NCBI RefSeq assembly: GCF_900101095.1
Contig: NZ_FNFM01000014.1
Location: 1 to 64,000 of the forward strand
Reading direction: 5' to 3'
DNA length: 64,000 bases
Source: Actinopolyspora mzabensis
GTDB lineage: Bacteria > Actinomycetota > Actinomycetes > Mycobacteriales > Pseudonocardiaceae
Part shown: positions 36,750 to 46,330 of the stretch, one piece after another
Numbering within the stretch: the stretch's first letter is position 1
Layout: every line of letters begins with the position of its first letter
Notes under the pieces: generated by a model
Seen by the model: only the letters and a program-made list of their open reading frames with translations
Databases searched by the model: none
What the model was told of the DNA's origin: nothing
Made by a program: the position numbers and the translations under genes

Positions 36750-38239
36750 TCGGCGTCTACCTGCTGGCGATGCCCGCCCTCGGGATTCTGCTGGCGGGCA
36801 GGCAGCGCGGAACCGGTGACTACTTCCTGGGCGGACGTGACCTGCCCTGGTGGGCGGTCTGCTTCTCGGTGGTGGCCACCGAAACCACAACGCAGACCGT
36901 GATCAGCGTTCCCACCGTGGCCTATCTGGGGTCGTTCACCTACCTGCAGTTGGCCATCGGGTACCTGATCGGCAGAACGATCGTGGCTTTCGTGCTGCTG
37001 CCGCGCTACTACACCGGCGAACTGGTCAGCGCCTACGCGTTCCTGGGGCAACGCTTCGGGCGAGGAATGCAGGGCACGGCCTCGGTAACCTTCTCGATCA
37101 CCAGGTTGCTGGCGGACGGGCTGCGGCTGTTCGCCACGGCCATCCCGGTGAAGGTGATGCTGGCCTCGTTCGGTGTAGCCGCGAGCTACTGGCAGATCGT
37201 CCTGGGGCTCTCGGCGCTGACGGTGATCTACACCTACTTCGGGGGTATCCGGGCCGTGGTCTGGGTCGACGTGGTGCAGTTGGGTGTCTACGTGGGCGGC
37301 TCGGTGCTCGCGGGGATCATTCTGCTGAGCAAGCTGCCCGGCGACTGGTTCGACCGGGCGCTGCGGGCGGGCAAGTTCGAGCTGTTCGACCTGAGCTCGC
37401 CGGTACTGACGAGTCAGTACTCCTTCGTCACCGCCCTGTTCGGCGGAGCGGTGTTCGCGATGGCCTCGCACGGTGCCGACCAGTTGATGGTGCAACGGCT
37501 GCTGGCCTGCCGCACACTCGCCGACAGTCAACGCGCGGTGATCACCAGTGGCCTGCTCGTGCTGCTGCAGTTCGCGCTGTTCCTGGGTATCGGTTCGATG
37601 CTGTGGGCGTTCTTCGCGGGGGCCGACCCCGAGCAGTTGGGCCTGAGCAGCGGTGACGCCCTGTTCCCGCGGTTCGTCGTGAACCAGCTTCCGCCCGGCC
37701 TATCCGGGCTGTTGATCGCGGGAATCATCGCGGCCGCGATGAGTACGCTGTCCTCCTCGTTGAACTCGCTGGCCACCTCGACCGTCAGCGACCTGTATCA
37801 GCGACTGAGCGGCAAGGTCCACGAGGAGCGGGTACTGCTGCGACTGGCGCGGGCGGTCACGGTCGGGTGGGCGCTGGTGTTCGTCGTGTTCGCCGCGCTG
37901 TTCACCAGTACCGACAACCCGGTGGTCGAGGTGGGCCTCGGAATCGCGTCCTACACCTACGGGGCCCTGCTGGGGGCCTTCCTACTGGGACTGCTGGTGC
38001 GGCGTGCGCGACAGCCCGACGCGGTGGCGGCGTTCTGCTGCGCACTGCTGGGGGTGCTCTGGCTGGCGTTCGGCGCGGCTTTTCCGGACGGGCAGGGAGG
38101 TCACGCACCGCTGGCGTTTCCCTGGTACGCACCGATCGGCGTGGTGATCACGCTGTTCGTGGGTGGTGTGCTGTCGCTGCGACACCGTCCGAGCCGGGAG
38201 GAAACCACGCGCGAGTCCGAACTGTCCGAGGCAGGCTGA
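36725..38239 (+). CDS. Sodium:solute symporter (SSS family), substrate unknown
   Basis: 504 residues with about thirteen membrane helices. The family pattern is clear: GTGDYFLGGRDLPWWAV near the N-terminus, ETTTQTVISVP, VWVDVVQLGVYVGGS and SSSLNSLATSTVSDLYQ. The start ATG 36725 lies inside the anmK end (25-base overlap). A long open frame upstream of it is an artefact of GC-rich DNA overlapping anmK. Pairing with anmK suggests uptake of a muropeptide-derived sugar or sialic-acid-like substrate; that is inference only. The gene is convergent with smc. Confidence 0.9.
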   Translation: MRIIDLAVIGVYLLAMPALGILLAGRQRGTGDYFLGGRDLPWWAVCFSVVATETTTQTVISVPTVAYLGSFTYLQLAIGYLIGRTIVAFVLLPRYYTGELVSAYAFLGQRFGRGMQGTASVTFSITRLLADGLRLFATAIPVKVMLASFGVAASYWQIVLGLSALTVIYTYFGGIRAVVWVDVVQLGVYVGGSVLAGIILLSKLPGDWFDRALRAGKFELFDLSSPVLTSQYSFVTALFGGAVFAMASHGADQLMVQRLLACRTLADSQRAVITSGLLVLLQFALFLGIGSMLWAFFAGADPEQLGLSSGDALFPRFVVNQLPPGLSGLLIAGIIAAAMSTLSSSLNSLATSTVSDLYQRLSGKVHEERVLLRLARAVTVGWALVFVVFAALFTSTDNPVVEVGLGIASYTYGALLGAFLLGLLVRRARQPDAVAAFCCALLGVLWLAFGAAFPDGQGGHAPLAFPWYAPIGVVITLFVGGVLSLRHRPSREETTRESELSEAG

Positions 38240-38276
38240 GTCCCCGGTAGCGGCGCCGGTAGCGCACCGACACGGC

Positions 38277-38303
38277 GGCACCGTGACCGCGCCGCACGGT
38301 GCC
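38277..38303. terminator. Bidirectional hairpin between the symporter and smc
   Basis: Nine-pair stem (38277-38285 with 38295-38303), 9-base loop, between two convergent genes. T-run absent. Confidence 0.55.
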
Positions 38304-38338
38304 ACGTCCGCTGCGCGGGAGTGCTCCCGAGCGCCCCG

Positions 38339-41300
38339 TCAGGGACCCGCCTCTCCCCCGGGTGGGCTCCCCTCGGACGGGCCCGCGGCGTGCGCGGGTT
38401 CGGTGGTCTCGACGGGCTCGCCGTTACCCGAGGCCAGCCGTTGCGATATCACGGTGGTGATCCCGTCGCCGCGCATGCTCACGCCGTACAGGGCGTCGGC
38501 GATCTCCATGGTGGGCTTCTGGTGCGTGATGATGATCAACTGCGAGTTCGCCCTGAGTTGATCGAGCAGACCGATCAGGCGCCGCAGGTTCGTCTCGTCC
38601 AGCGCGGCCTCCACCTCGTCGAGCACGTAGAACGGGGAGGGGCGAGCCCGGAAGATCGCCACCAGCATCGCCACGGCGGTCAACGACTTCTCCCCGCCGG
38701 AGAGCAGGGACAGCCGCTTGACCTTCTTGCCCGGCGGTCTGGCCTCCACCTCCACACCGGTGGTGAGCATGTCCTCGGGGTCGGTGAGCACGAGCTTTCC
38801 GGAACCCCCCGGGAACAGGACCGAGAAGACCTTCTCGAACTCGGCCGCTACGTCGTCGAACGCGGTCGAGAAGACCTCCAGGATCTTCTCGTCGACCTCC
38901 TTGACCACGTCGAGCAGGTCCTTGCGGGTGGCCTTGAGATCCTCCAACTGTCCCGAGAGGTACTTGTAACGCTCCTCCAGGGCGGCGTACTCCTCCAGCG
39001 CCAACGGATTGACCTTGCCCAACGCGGCCAGATCCTTCTCCGCGCGGTCGGCCCGCCGCTGCTGGGTGTCCCGGTCGTAAGGCAGCGACGGCGGCTTGCT
39101 GACCTGCTCCCCGCGTTCCTTGGCCGTCTCGTACTCCGACAGTTCCGTCGGGCTCGGCGGTACCGCGACATCGGGCCCGTACTCCTGGACCAGATCGTCC
39201 AGCCCCACGCCGAAGTCCTCGACGATCTTCGTTTCGAGCTGTTCGATCCGCAATCGCTGCTCGGCACGAGCAACCTCGTCACGGTGCACCGCGTCGGTGA
39301 GCTTCTCCAGTTCCCCGGACAGCTCACGCACCTGGTTACGCACCGTCTGCAACCGGCTCTCGTTCTCGGAGTGCCGCTGTTGCAGCTCGTCGCGCTGCTC
39401 ACCGGCCGAGCGCAGTGACACCTCGATGCGCTGCAACGCGGTGCGGCAGCCCTCGATCACGGTCTCGGCGACCCGTGCGCCACGCTGCCTGGCCAGTCGT
39501 GCCTGTTCGGCGCGCTCCCGCTGCTGCCGTTCCTGTCTGGCGGAACGCCGCAGCTGTTCGGCCCGACCCTGCAACGCGCGTGCGCGCTCCTCGGCGCTGC
39601 GCACCGCGAGTCTGGCGTCCATCTCCCGCTGTCGCAGGTCGTCCAGTTCGGAAGCCAGCCGGTCCCGTTCGGTGGTGTCGGGTTCCTGCTCGTCGAGCTG
39701 CTCGGACTGCACCACCTCCAGCCGTTCCTGGAGCTCGGCGAGCTTGGCCACCGCCTCCTGCCGCGAACGCTCCACGTCACCGCGCTGGGTGCGCAGCCGT
39801 TCGACTTCAGCGGCGGCGGACCGGGCGGCCTCGAGCAGGCTGGCCACCCGCTCGGAACTGCGTGCGTGCCGCACCCGGAGTTCGTTGCGCTGTTCCCGCG
39901 CGGTGTTGACCTCGGCCTCGCGGGACTCCAGTTCGGAGCGAGCCCCCTCCAGGGCGGCGCCGTGCCGTTCCACCGCGCGCCGTGCCTCGGCCAGCTCGGA
40001 CTCGGCCTCGTCCACGGCGGCCTGCACCTCGATGGGGCTCCGGTGGTCCGAGGCGGCGGAGCCGCCGGAGGACCAGCTGCTGCCGAGCAGGTCCCCCTCC
40101 GAAGTGACCGCCCGCACCCCGGGGTGCCGCTCCAGCAGTCGTTCCGCGCTGTCCAGGTCCCCGACCACCGCGACCCGGTCGAGCAGCACCGTCAGGGCGG
40201 GCAGCAGCTCGTCGGGGGCTCGCAGCAGGTCCACCGCCCAACGCGCCGAACCGTCCAGCTCCGGCCAGGCGGTTCGGTCGGGGCGGACGGCGGCCCCGAC
40301 GAGCAGGCCGCTACTGCCCGCCTCGTCCTCCTTGAGCACTCGTAGCGCGGTGGCCGCGTCGGTGACCCCGCGCACCGCCACCGCTTCGGCGGCCGTCCCC
40401 AGGGCCGCGGTCAGGGCGGGCTCCGCCCCGGGTTCCACGCTCAGCAGGGCCGACACCGAACCGAGCAGGCCGGGAACACGTTCGCCCGCGGCCAGCAACG
40501 TGGCCGCACCGTCCTTGCGGTCCAGCCCCATCGACAGCGCCTCCACCCGAGCCTGCCAGGAGGCCGTCTCACGTTCGGCGGCCCGCTCGGCCTCGACGAG
40601 TTCGTCGACTCGTCGCTTGGCCGCGTCCCTTGCCTCCTCGGCGTTGGCACACCGCTGTTCGACGCCGTCGTCGTCGCCGTGCTCGGTGTCGTCCGCCGCG
40701 GCGGCCTCCTCGTAGGCCTGCTGCGCCTCGGCGGCGCGCTGCTCGGCCTCGGTGGTCGAGGCCGTCAACCGTTCGATCTCCTCGTCGGTGGCTGCCACCT
40801 TGCTGCGCATCGACTCGACTTCGCCGGAGAGGCGCGCGGCTCCCTCCCGGCGATCGGCTATGGCGCGCACCGCGGCCATGTGTGCGTTCTCGGCCTCCCG
40901 CAGTGCCGACTCGGCTTCCGAACGGCTCGTCACCACCTCGGCGAGCGCCTCGCGGGTGCGCTCGGCCTCCTCGTTGGCGGTCTCCTCGCGCTCGGCCGCT
41001 TCATCCGCTTCGGCCTCGAGTTCCTCCGGGTCGCGCTCCGAGCGGTGCTGCTCCGGTTCGGCACTGAGGTGCTTGTGCCGTTCCTGCGCCAGTCGCAGCG
41101 TCCCGCCGAGCCGTTCCTGCAGCGCGGAGAGCCGGTGCCAGGTGTCCTGGATGCGTGCCACCCGAGGAGCGTCGGCGCTGACCTGCTCCCCCAGCTGCTT
41201 CTCCTGTTCCTGGGCCTGCTGCAGCGCTTTTTCCGTCGCTGCCCGCTTGTCGCGCGCGGCCTGCTCGTTGGCTTCGTCACGTTCGAGCTCGGAGCGAGCG

Positions 41301-42007
41301 GTCACCAGGTCGTCGGCGATCAGCCGCAGCCGCGCATCCCGCAGTTCAGCCTGGATGGTCTGGGCCCTTCGGGCGATCTCGGCCTGCTTGCCCAGCGGTT
41401 TGAGTTGCTTGCGCAGCTCGCCGGTCAGATCGGTCAACCGGGTCAGGTTGGCCTGCATCGCCTCCAGCTTGCGTAGCGCCTTCTCCTTGCGCTTGCGGTG
41501 TTTGAGCACGCCCGCGGCCTCTTCGATGAGCCTGCGGTGCTCCTCGGGCTTGGCCTGCAGGATGCTGGAGAGCTGCCCCTGACCGACGATGACGTGCATC
41601 TCCCGGCCGATTCCGGAGTCGGACAGCAGTTCCTGCAGATCGCGCAGCCTGCAGGCGTTGCCGTTGAGCTCGTACTCACTGGCACCGTCGCGGAACATGC
41701 GGCGCGTGATCGACACCTCGGTGTAGTCGATCGGCAGCGCACCGTCGGCGTTGTCGATGGTCAGATTGACCTCGGCACGCCCGAGCGGCGCCCGCCCCGA
41801 GGTTCCGGCGAAGATGACGTCCTCCATCTTGCCGCCCCGCAGCGCCTTGGCGCCCTGCTCCCCCATGACCCAGGTCAGCGCGTCGAGCACATTGGACTTG
41901 CCGGAGCCGTTCGGCCCCACCACGCACGTGATCCCCGGTTCGAACCGCAGGGTCGTGGTCGACACGAAGGATTTGAAACCCTTCAGCGTCAGGCTCTTCA
42001 GATGCAC
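38339..42007 (-). CDS. smc: Chromosome segregation protein SMC
   Basis: 1222 residues. ATPase head motifs: Walker A VVGPNGSGKSNVLDAL at the N-terminus; signature LLSGGEKSLTAVAM and Walker B FYVLDEVEAALD at the C-terminus. Between them are two long coiled coils rich in Glu, Arg, Ala and Gln, separated by a globular hinge (about 520-650, GVTDAATALRVL). It compacts and disentangles chromosomes with ScpA and ScpB, whose genes are not here. The start is GTG 42007 (MHLKSLTLKGFKSF). It follows acyP by 121 bases. Confidence 0.97.
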   Translation of the reverse strand: MHLKSLTLKGFKSFVSTTTLRFEPGITCVVGPNGSGKSNVLDALTWVMGEQGAKALRGGKMEDVIFAGTSGRAPLGRAEVNLTIDNADGALPIDYTEVSITRRMFRDGASEYELNGNACRLRDLQELLSDSGIGREMHVIVGQGQLSSILQAKPEEHRRLIEEAAGVLKHRKRKEKALRKLEAMQANLTRLTDLTGELRKQLKPLGKQAEIARRAQTIQAELRDARLRLIADDLVTARSELERDEANEQAARDKRAATEKALQQAQEQEKQLGEQVSADAPRVARIQDTWHRLSALQERLGGTLRLAQERHKHLSAEPEQHRSERDPEELEAEADEAAEREETANEEAERTREALAEVVTSRSEAESALREAENAHMAAVRAIADRREGAARLSGEVESMRSKVAATDEEIERLTASTTEAEQRAAEAQQAYEEAAAADDTEHGDDDGVEQRCANAEEARDAAKRRVDELVEAERAAERETASWQARVEALSMGLDRKDGAATLLAAGERVPGLLGSVSALLSVEPGAEPALTAALGTAAEAVAVRGVTDAATALRVLKEDEAGSSGLLVGAAVRPDRTAWPELDGSARWAVDLLRAPDELLPALTVLLDRVAVVGDLDSAERLLERHPGVRAVTSEGDLLGSSWSSGGSAASDHRSPIEVQAAVDEAESELAEARRAVERHGAALEGARSELESREAEVNTAREQRNELRVRHARSSERVASLLEAARSAAAEVERLRTQRGDVERSRQEAVAKLAELQERLEVVQSEQLDEQEPDTTERDRLASELDDLRQREMDARLAVRSAEERARALQGRAEQLRRSARQERQQRERAEQARLARQRGARVAETVIEGCRTALQRIEVSLRSAGEQRDELQQRHSENESRLQTVRNQVRELSGELEKLTDAVHRDEVARAEQRLRIEQLETKIVEDFGVGLDDLVQEYGPDVAVPPSPTELSEYETAKERGEQVSKPPSLPYDRDTQQRRADRAEKDLAALGKVNPLALEEYAALEERYKYLSGQLEDLKATRKDLLDVVKEVDEKILEVFSTAFDDVAAEFEKVFSVLFPGGSGKLVLTDPEDMLTTGVEVEARPPGKKVKRLSLLSGGEKSLTAVAMLVAIFRARPSPFYVLDEVEAALDETNLRRLIGLLDQLRANSQLIIITHQKPTMEIADALYGVSMRGDGITTVISQRLASGNGEPVETTEPAHAAGPSEGSPPGGEAGP

Positions 42008-42128
42008 CGCTGCTCAACGACCTTCCCGCGAAATGACGGCTGTGCGCTACTGCCGGGACGCTCGGAGGAAACCGTCGGTGCCGTGGCAGACCGCACTGCT
42101 CCGGCCCGAGGACCGATTCCCGCGGAAC

Positions 42129-42422
42129 TCACCGTTCGACGAACCCGGAGAGTCCACCACGTGGTGCCGCCCACTGCTCTGCGACGTGCTCGACAGCTCC
42201 CGGCGTATCACCCGATCGAAGGAGATCCAGCAATCTTTCGCAGGCGTGTCGGGGTCCTTCGGCGACCACTTCGACACGGCCCCCCGGCAGATTCGTCGCG
42301 CTACCGGCCAGCCCCAGCTCCAGGGCACGCGACCGCGTCCACCACCGGAACCCTACTCCCTGCACCCGACCGTGCACCCATGCGGTCAACCTGCTGGATT
42401 CGGCCTCGGTTCCTTCCGACAT
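42129..42422 (-). CDS. acyP: Acylphosphatase
   Basis: 97 residues; hydrolyses acyl phosphates. The catalytic Arg26 ([11 protein letters not shown]) and Asn44 ([13 protein letters not shown]) are present. It precedes smc on the same strand, the usual actinobacterial neighbour. The N-terminal ten residues are variable. Physiological substrate is not known. Confidence 0.94.
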   Translation of the reverse strand: MSEGTEAESSRLTAWVHGRVQGVGFRWWTRSRALELGLAGSATNLPGGRVEVVAEGPRHACERLLDLLRSGDTPGAVEHVAEQWAAPRGGLSGFVER

Positions 42423-42662
42423 GCCCGATCAACCGCTCCTTGTCGTAGTCGTTCTCGTCGTGTGAGGTGGTACCGATGATGCCTTCCGCTGGTGCCGACG
42501 CGGGAATCGCGACTGCACCGAACGGCGGGCCACCCCCGCCTCGGCGGACGGGTGCCGGATGGCTACCGTAATGCGAACGAACGCGGCCACCCCCACCGCT
42601 CGTGCACCACGGGGAACCGTGGCACCCGCCGGCCGGGACACCACCTACGGACGCGAGGACGA

Positions 42663-43397
42663 GTGAGCAACCCGATGGATCCACTCCACGAAGACCGGAA
42701 CGCCCTGTCGAAACGCCTGGCGGTACTGGCCGGTTCGGGGGTGATGGTGGCGACCGCGTTCTCGACGATGGCGGCCGTCGCACTGGGCAACGTGGAACAG
42801 CGGGAAGCCTCGCTGCCCGAGTCCAGCGGTGGCGCGGCGAACTCGACGAGCTACGAGAACACCGGTTCGCGGGAGGGCACGACGAGCTCGCGGAAACCGA
42901 GCTCCAGTTCCTCCGAAACGCCCCACGGCGGGGTGCCCGCCGCGGGTGGCGAAACCGCGGAGGAGTCGAGCGGCGTATCGCGTGAGGACCGCTCGGACCA
43001 CTGGGAAGACGACTCAGCGCAGGATCCGAGCACGGGGACTACGGAGACTCACGACGACGGCGACTCCAAACCCCCGCCTACCGAGCCTCCCGAGTCCACG
43101 GACCCTACAGACACACAGACCGAGCCTACGAAAACACAGCCTGAGCCAGACCCAACAGATACGAAGACCGAACCCACGGACCCCACCCCCGACCCGACAG
43201 AAACCGACACCTCCGAGTCCGAGCCTGAAGGCACTCCCGACGAAGGCACCACGAACAGCGCCTCGGGAAGCACTCAAGAAACCAGTGACACGACGGTGAC
43301 GGCGAGTTCTTCGGAGAGTGCGGCGAGTTCTTCGGAGAGCACTTCGCCCGCGCCGTCCACCACGCCGCTCGAACCCTCGAGCACGAGGACGGTCTGA
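42663..43397 (+). CDS. Thr/Pro/Glu/Ser-rich exported or surface protein, function unknown
   Basis: 244 residues. GTG 42663 has GAGG five bases upstream. After a basic N-terminus comes one hydrophobic helix (LAVLAGSGVMVATAFSTMAA, residues 26-45), a signal anchor or signal peptide. The rest is low-complexity: Ser/Gly stretches, then proline-threonine-glutamate repeats (TDPTDTQTEPTKTQPEPD) and a Ser-rich end. No LPxTG or other anchor is seen. The repeat zone uses ACA and CCT codons, unusual for this GC-rich genome. No family recognised. It could be a mucin-like or cell-wall linker protein. Confidence 0.75.
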   Translation: MSNPMDPLHEDRNALSKRLAVLAGSGVMVATAFSTMAAVALGNVEQREASLPESSGGAANSTSYENTGSREGTTSSRKPSSSSSETPHGGVPAAGGETAEESSGVSREDRSDHWEDDSAQDPSTGTTETHDDGDSKPPPTEPPESTDPTDTQTEPTKTQPEPDPTDTKTEPTDPTPDPTETDTSESEPEGTPDEGTTNSASGSTQETSDTTVTASSSESAASSSESTSPAPSTTPLEPSSTRTV

Positions 43398-43423
43398 GCC
43401 GAGACCGCGAGAACGGGGAAGGA

Positions 43424-44095
43424 CTACCCGATGTCCCCCGGGATCACCAGGTCGGCGTTTCCCCTGCTCTCGGCGATCAGCGCCGCGTTGCGCTCGTCGC
43501 TGCGCATCACCCACTCCCGCGCGCGGCCGCGCGACATCCCGTTGCGGACGTGGCGCGCGATCAACCGTCCGACCCGTTTGCCGTCGTCCGGTTCCAGATA
43601 CCAGCACTCGTCGAGCAGGCCGCGCACCTCGGTCCAGGGCTCCCGATCCAGCAGCAGGTAGTTGCCCTCGGTCAGCACCAACGGCACCTCGGCGGAGATC
43701 GGGATGGAACCGGCGTAGGACTCCTCGACGGAGCGGTGGAACTCCGGGGCGTAGACCACCTCGTCATTCCCTCCCCCGGTCTGGGCACGCAGGCGACGCA
43801 GCAACGACAGGTAGCCCGACACGTCGAAGGTGTCCGGCGCCCCCTTGCGGTTCTGCCTGCCAAGCCTGCGCAGTTCGGCACCGGCGAGGTGGAACCCGTC
43901 CATCGGGACGAGTGCCGCGCTGTCGCCCAGCCCCTGCAGCAACTTGTCCGCGAGCCTGCCCTTTCCCGCCGCGGGCGGACCGGCTATCCCGAGAATCCGG
44001 CGCCTGCCGTCGCGGGCGAGTTCCCGGGCCCGTTCGAGTAGTTCGTCCAACCCCTCGCGGTGGACGACGGGCGACCGTCGCGGTGGTCCCGTCAC
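43424..44095 (-). CDS. Nucleoside/sugar kinase-like P-loop protein (uridine kinase fold)
   Basis: 223 residues. Walker A GIAGPPAAGKG (36-46), the substrate segment VPMDGFHLAGAELRRLGR, KGAPDTFDVSGY, YAPEFHRSVEES and LTEGNYLLLD, then a lid-like DDGKRVGRLIARHV. The pattern matches phosphoribulokinase/uridine-kinase-like hydrolases that are often annotated as nucleoside triphosphate hydrolases or fructose kinases; substrate unknown. GTG 44095 starts it. It follows mutM in the minus-strand direction at 209 bases and is convergent with the Thr/Pro-rich gene. Confidence 0.88.
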   Translation of the reverse strand: MTGPPRRSPVVHREGLDELLERARELARDGRRRILGIAGPPAAGKGRLADKLLQGLGDSAALVPMDGFHLAGAELRRLGRQNRKGAPDTFDVSGYLSLLRRLRAQTGGGNDEVVYAPEFHRSVEESYAGSIPISAEVPLVLTEGNYLLLDREPWTEVRGLLDECWYLEPDDGKRVGRLIARHVRNGMSRGRAREWVMRSDERNAALIAESRGNADLVIPGDIG

Positions 44096-44248
44096 GAGTC
44101 CGTCCTTTCGAACACCGTCGAAAACCCGAGGACGAACGCCTCGGACCCTGCCATGTGATCAGGCTACCGGCACCGGTGAACCGGTTCCCTCGCTTCGGGG
44201 CACGAACTCCCATCCGGAGTTCACCGGAGTGCGCACGGGCTGACACGT

Positions 44249-44290
44249 GTGGTGGGGCGGCTTCCGCCCCACCACCTTCCCCGGGGAAGG
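44249..44290. terminator. Hairpin and palindrome after mutM
   Basis: A 12-pair GC stem with 3-base loop (44249-44260 with 44264-44275) is followed by a perfect 16-base palindrome (44275-44290). Fifteen bases beyond the mutM stop, it likely ends mutM transcription; no T-run is present. Confidence 0.6.
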
Positions 44291-44304
44291 GCCCCGGATG
44301 CGAA

Positions 44305-45237
44305 TCACCAGTGGGGTTCGGGCGGAACCGGCTGACAGCCGGGGCAACTGTAGGCGGATCGGTTGGTGAACGCCTCCCGCCGGACCGAGGCACCACAGCG
44401 CGGACACGGCGAACCGGCGCGCCCGTAGACCGAGAGGGAACGGCTGAAGTAACCGGACCGACCGTTGACGTTGACGTACAGCGAGTCGAACGAGGTTCCA
44501 CCGGCGACGAGCGCCTCGCCGAGGACCTCGACCACCGAGTCCAGCAGGCGGTGGAGCTGCTCGTCATCCAGTGCGGCCGTGGGGTGCGCCCAGTGCAGTC
44601 GGGCACGCCAGAGCGCCTCGTCGGCGTAGATGTTGCCGATACCGGAGATCAGGTTCTGGTCCAACAGGGCTCGTTTGATGCCCGTCCTGCGGGCGCGGAG
44701 GAGTCGTACGACAGCCTCCCTGTCGAAGGCGGGCTCCAGCGGGTCGGCCGCGATGTGCCCGATGGAGTCGGGCACGGCGAGGTCCGCCGAAGGCACCAGC
44801 TCGGTGAGACTCAACCCACCGAAAGTCCGCTGATCGACGAATCGCAGCTCGGGGCCCTCGTCCTCGAAACGGAACCTCACGCGCAGGTGTTTCTCGTCGT
44901 CGGCCCGGCGCGGCTGTATCAACAGCTGACCGCTCATCCCGAGATGAGCGAGTACTGCCTGGCCCCCTGCTGCCGTCTCCCCCACTGCCTGGGGTCCGCT
45001 GCCGGAAGCACGACCGTCGGGGTCTCCCGAGTCCCCCAACGAGAACCAGAGGTACTTGCCCCGCCTGCGAACGCTCTCGATGACCCGGCCGACCAGCACG
45101 GACGCGAAATCCTCCGGCCCCGGGAGGTGTCTACGCACGGCACGCGGGTGCAATACCTCGACACCGGCCAGTTTGCGACCCGAGACGTGCTCGGCGACCC
45201 CGCTGCGGACGACTTCGACTTCGGGTAGTTCTGGCAC
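44305..45237 (-). CDS. mutM: Formamidopyrimidine-DNA glycosylase
   Basis: Base-excision repair enzyme, 310 residues, removes 8-oxoguanine. GTG 45237 gives [13 protein letters not shown], leaving Pro as N-terminal catalytic residue and Glu as partner, and has GAGG eight bases upstream. The H2TH region ([17 protein letters not shown]) and a C-terminal zinc finger (CPRCGA and CPGCQP) are intact. A hydrophilic Gly/Ser loop ([11 protein letters not shown]) is inserted near residue 80. It follows rnc at 137 bases. Confidence 0.96.
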   Translation of the reverse strand: MPELPEVEVVRSGVAEHVSGRKLAGVEVLHPRAVRRHLPGPEDFASVLVGRVIESVRRRGKYLWFSLGDSGDPDGRASGSGPQAVGETAAGGQAVLAHLGMSGQLLIQPRRADDEKHLRVRFRFEDEGPELRFVDQRTFGGLSLTELVPSADLAVPDSIGHIAADPLEPAFDREAVVRLLRARRTGIKRALLDQNLISGIGNIYADEALWRARLHWAHPTAALDDEQLHRLLDSVVEVLGEALVAGGTSFDSLYVNVNGRSGYFSRSLSVYGRAGSPCPRCGASVRREAFTNRSAYSCPGCQPVPPEPHW

Positions 45238-45274
45238 GAAGCCATCCTCGAACACGACTCACGGCTGCCGTACA

Positions 45275-45349
45275 CCGGGTTGTCACCAGCCGGGTTGTCA
45301 CCAGTCGGATCGTCTTCAGCCGGGGCGGCACCAGCGGGGTAGTCGCCGG
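45275..45349 (-). repeat. 15-base tandem repeat after the rnc stop codon
   Basis: Five units beginning at 45275, 45290, 45305, 45320 and 45335; the first two are identical (CCGGGTTGTCACCAG on the plus strand). In the rnc reading frame they encode Gly-Asp-Asn-Pro-Ala-like repeats and that frame remains open for about 40 codons after the rnc TAG. Confidence 0.8.
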
Positions 45350-45374
45350 GCCGGGTTCCTCGGAAGCACCTCGC

Positions 45375-46133
45375 CTACTGCTCGGCCGGACTGCCGAGGT
45401 CCGTCTCGCCGTTGAGCTGATCCGACAGGGCACGCCAGGCGGTCTGCGCCGCCTTCTGCTCGGCGTCCTTCTTGGTTCGCCCGTCACCCTGGCCCAGGAC
45501 CTCACCGTTGACCACGGCGTAGGCGCTGAACTCCTTGCGGTGATCCGGGCCCTGCTCATCGATTCGGTAGTCCGGGACTCCCAGGCCGGCCGATGCGGTC
45601 AACTCCTGCAAACTGGTTTTCCAGTCCAGGCCCGCACCGAGCATGGGCGCCTCGGCCAACAACGAGTCGAACAACCGGTGGATCACCGCGCGGGAGGTCT
45701 CCAGCCCGTGCTGCAGATAAACGGCCCCGAGGACCGCTTCCAGCGAGTCGGCCAGAATGCTCGCCTTGTCCCTGCCTCCGGTGAGCTCCTCGCCACGTCC
45801 CAGCAGCAGGTACTGCCCCAGACCGCCCTCGCCCAGTTCACGAGCCACGGCGGCGAGCGCGTGCATGTTGACCACGCTCGCCCGCAGCTTGGCCAGTTGC
45901 CCCTCGGGAAGATCGGGGTGGTCACGATACAGGTGATCGGTGATCACCAGTCCGAGTACGGCATCCCCCAGGAACTCCAACCGTTCGTTGGGCTCCAAGC
46001 CGCCGTTCTCGTAGGCGTAGGAACGGTGTGTCAGGGCAAGCGTCAGCATCTCGGCGTCGAAATCGACGCCGAGAGCCGCTACCAACGCAGACCGGTCCGC
46101 TTCACGCTCCCGGGACTGTTGCTTTCCCCCCAC
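45375..46133 (-). CDS. rnc: Ribonuclease III
   Basis: 252 residues; cleaves double-stranded RNA in rRNA processing. The signature [16 protein letters not shown], metal-binding Glu and Asp residues ([19 protein letters not shown]) and a C-terminal dsRBD ([32 protein letters not shown]) are present. GTG 46133 starts it with a weak site. It starts 12 bases after the rpmF stop. The stop TAG at 45375-45377 is followed in frame by repeats, see the separate entry. Confidence 0.96.
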   Translation of the reverse strand: MGGKQQSREREADRSALVAALGVDFDAEMLTLALTHRSYAYENGGLEPNERLEFLGDAVLGLVITDHLYRDHPDLPEGQLAKLRASVVNMHALAAVARELGEGGLGQYLLLGRGEELTGGRDKASILADSLEAVLGAVYLQHGLETSRAVIHRLFDSLLAEAPMLGAGLDWKTSLQELTASAGLGVPDYRIDEQGPDHRKEFSAYAVVNGEVLGQGDGRTKKDAEQKAAQTAWRALSDQLNGETDLGSPAEQ

Positions 46134-46145
46134 TCTCGGCGCCTA

Positions 46146-46328
46146 TCAGGCAGGGGTGGTGACCTGACGGCCCTTGTACTGACCGCAGGATGGGCAGGCG
46201 ACGTGCGGGAGCTTCATCTCACGGCAGGCCCGGTTGGGGCACGCCCGCAGGGTCGGAGCGGAGGCCTTCCACTGCGAACGGCGCTTACGGGTGTTCGACC
46301 GGGAAACCTTGTGCTTGGGGACAGCCAC
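46146..46328 (-). CDS. rpmF: 50S ribosomal protein L32, cysteine-containing form
   Basis: 60 residues. [20 protein letters not shown] is the usual basic start. Four Cys ([21 protein letters not shown]) form a zinc ribbon, although the first pair is spaced C-x4-C. The start GTG has GAGGAG eight bases upstream, two bases after the DUF177 gene. Zinc-free L32 copies under Zur control often exist elsewhere in actinobacteria. Confidence 0.94.
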   Translation of the reverse strand: MAVPKHKVSRSNTRKRRSQWKASAPTLRACPNRACREMKLPHVACPSCGQYKGRQVTTPA

Positions 46329-46330
46329 GG

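Noticed and set aside
35300-38239. Plus-strand open frame of about 979 codons through anmK
   Set aside because: Only the last 504 codons, from ATG 36725, look like the symporter. The rest overlaps anmK in another frame and is Arg/Gly-rich, as high-GC shadow frames are.
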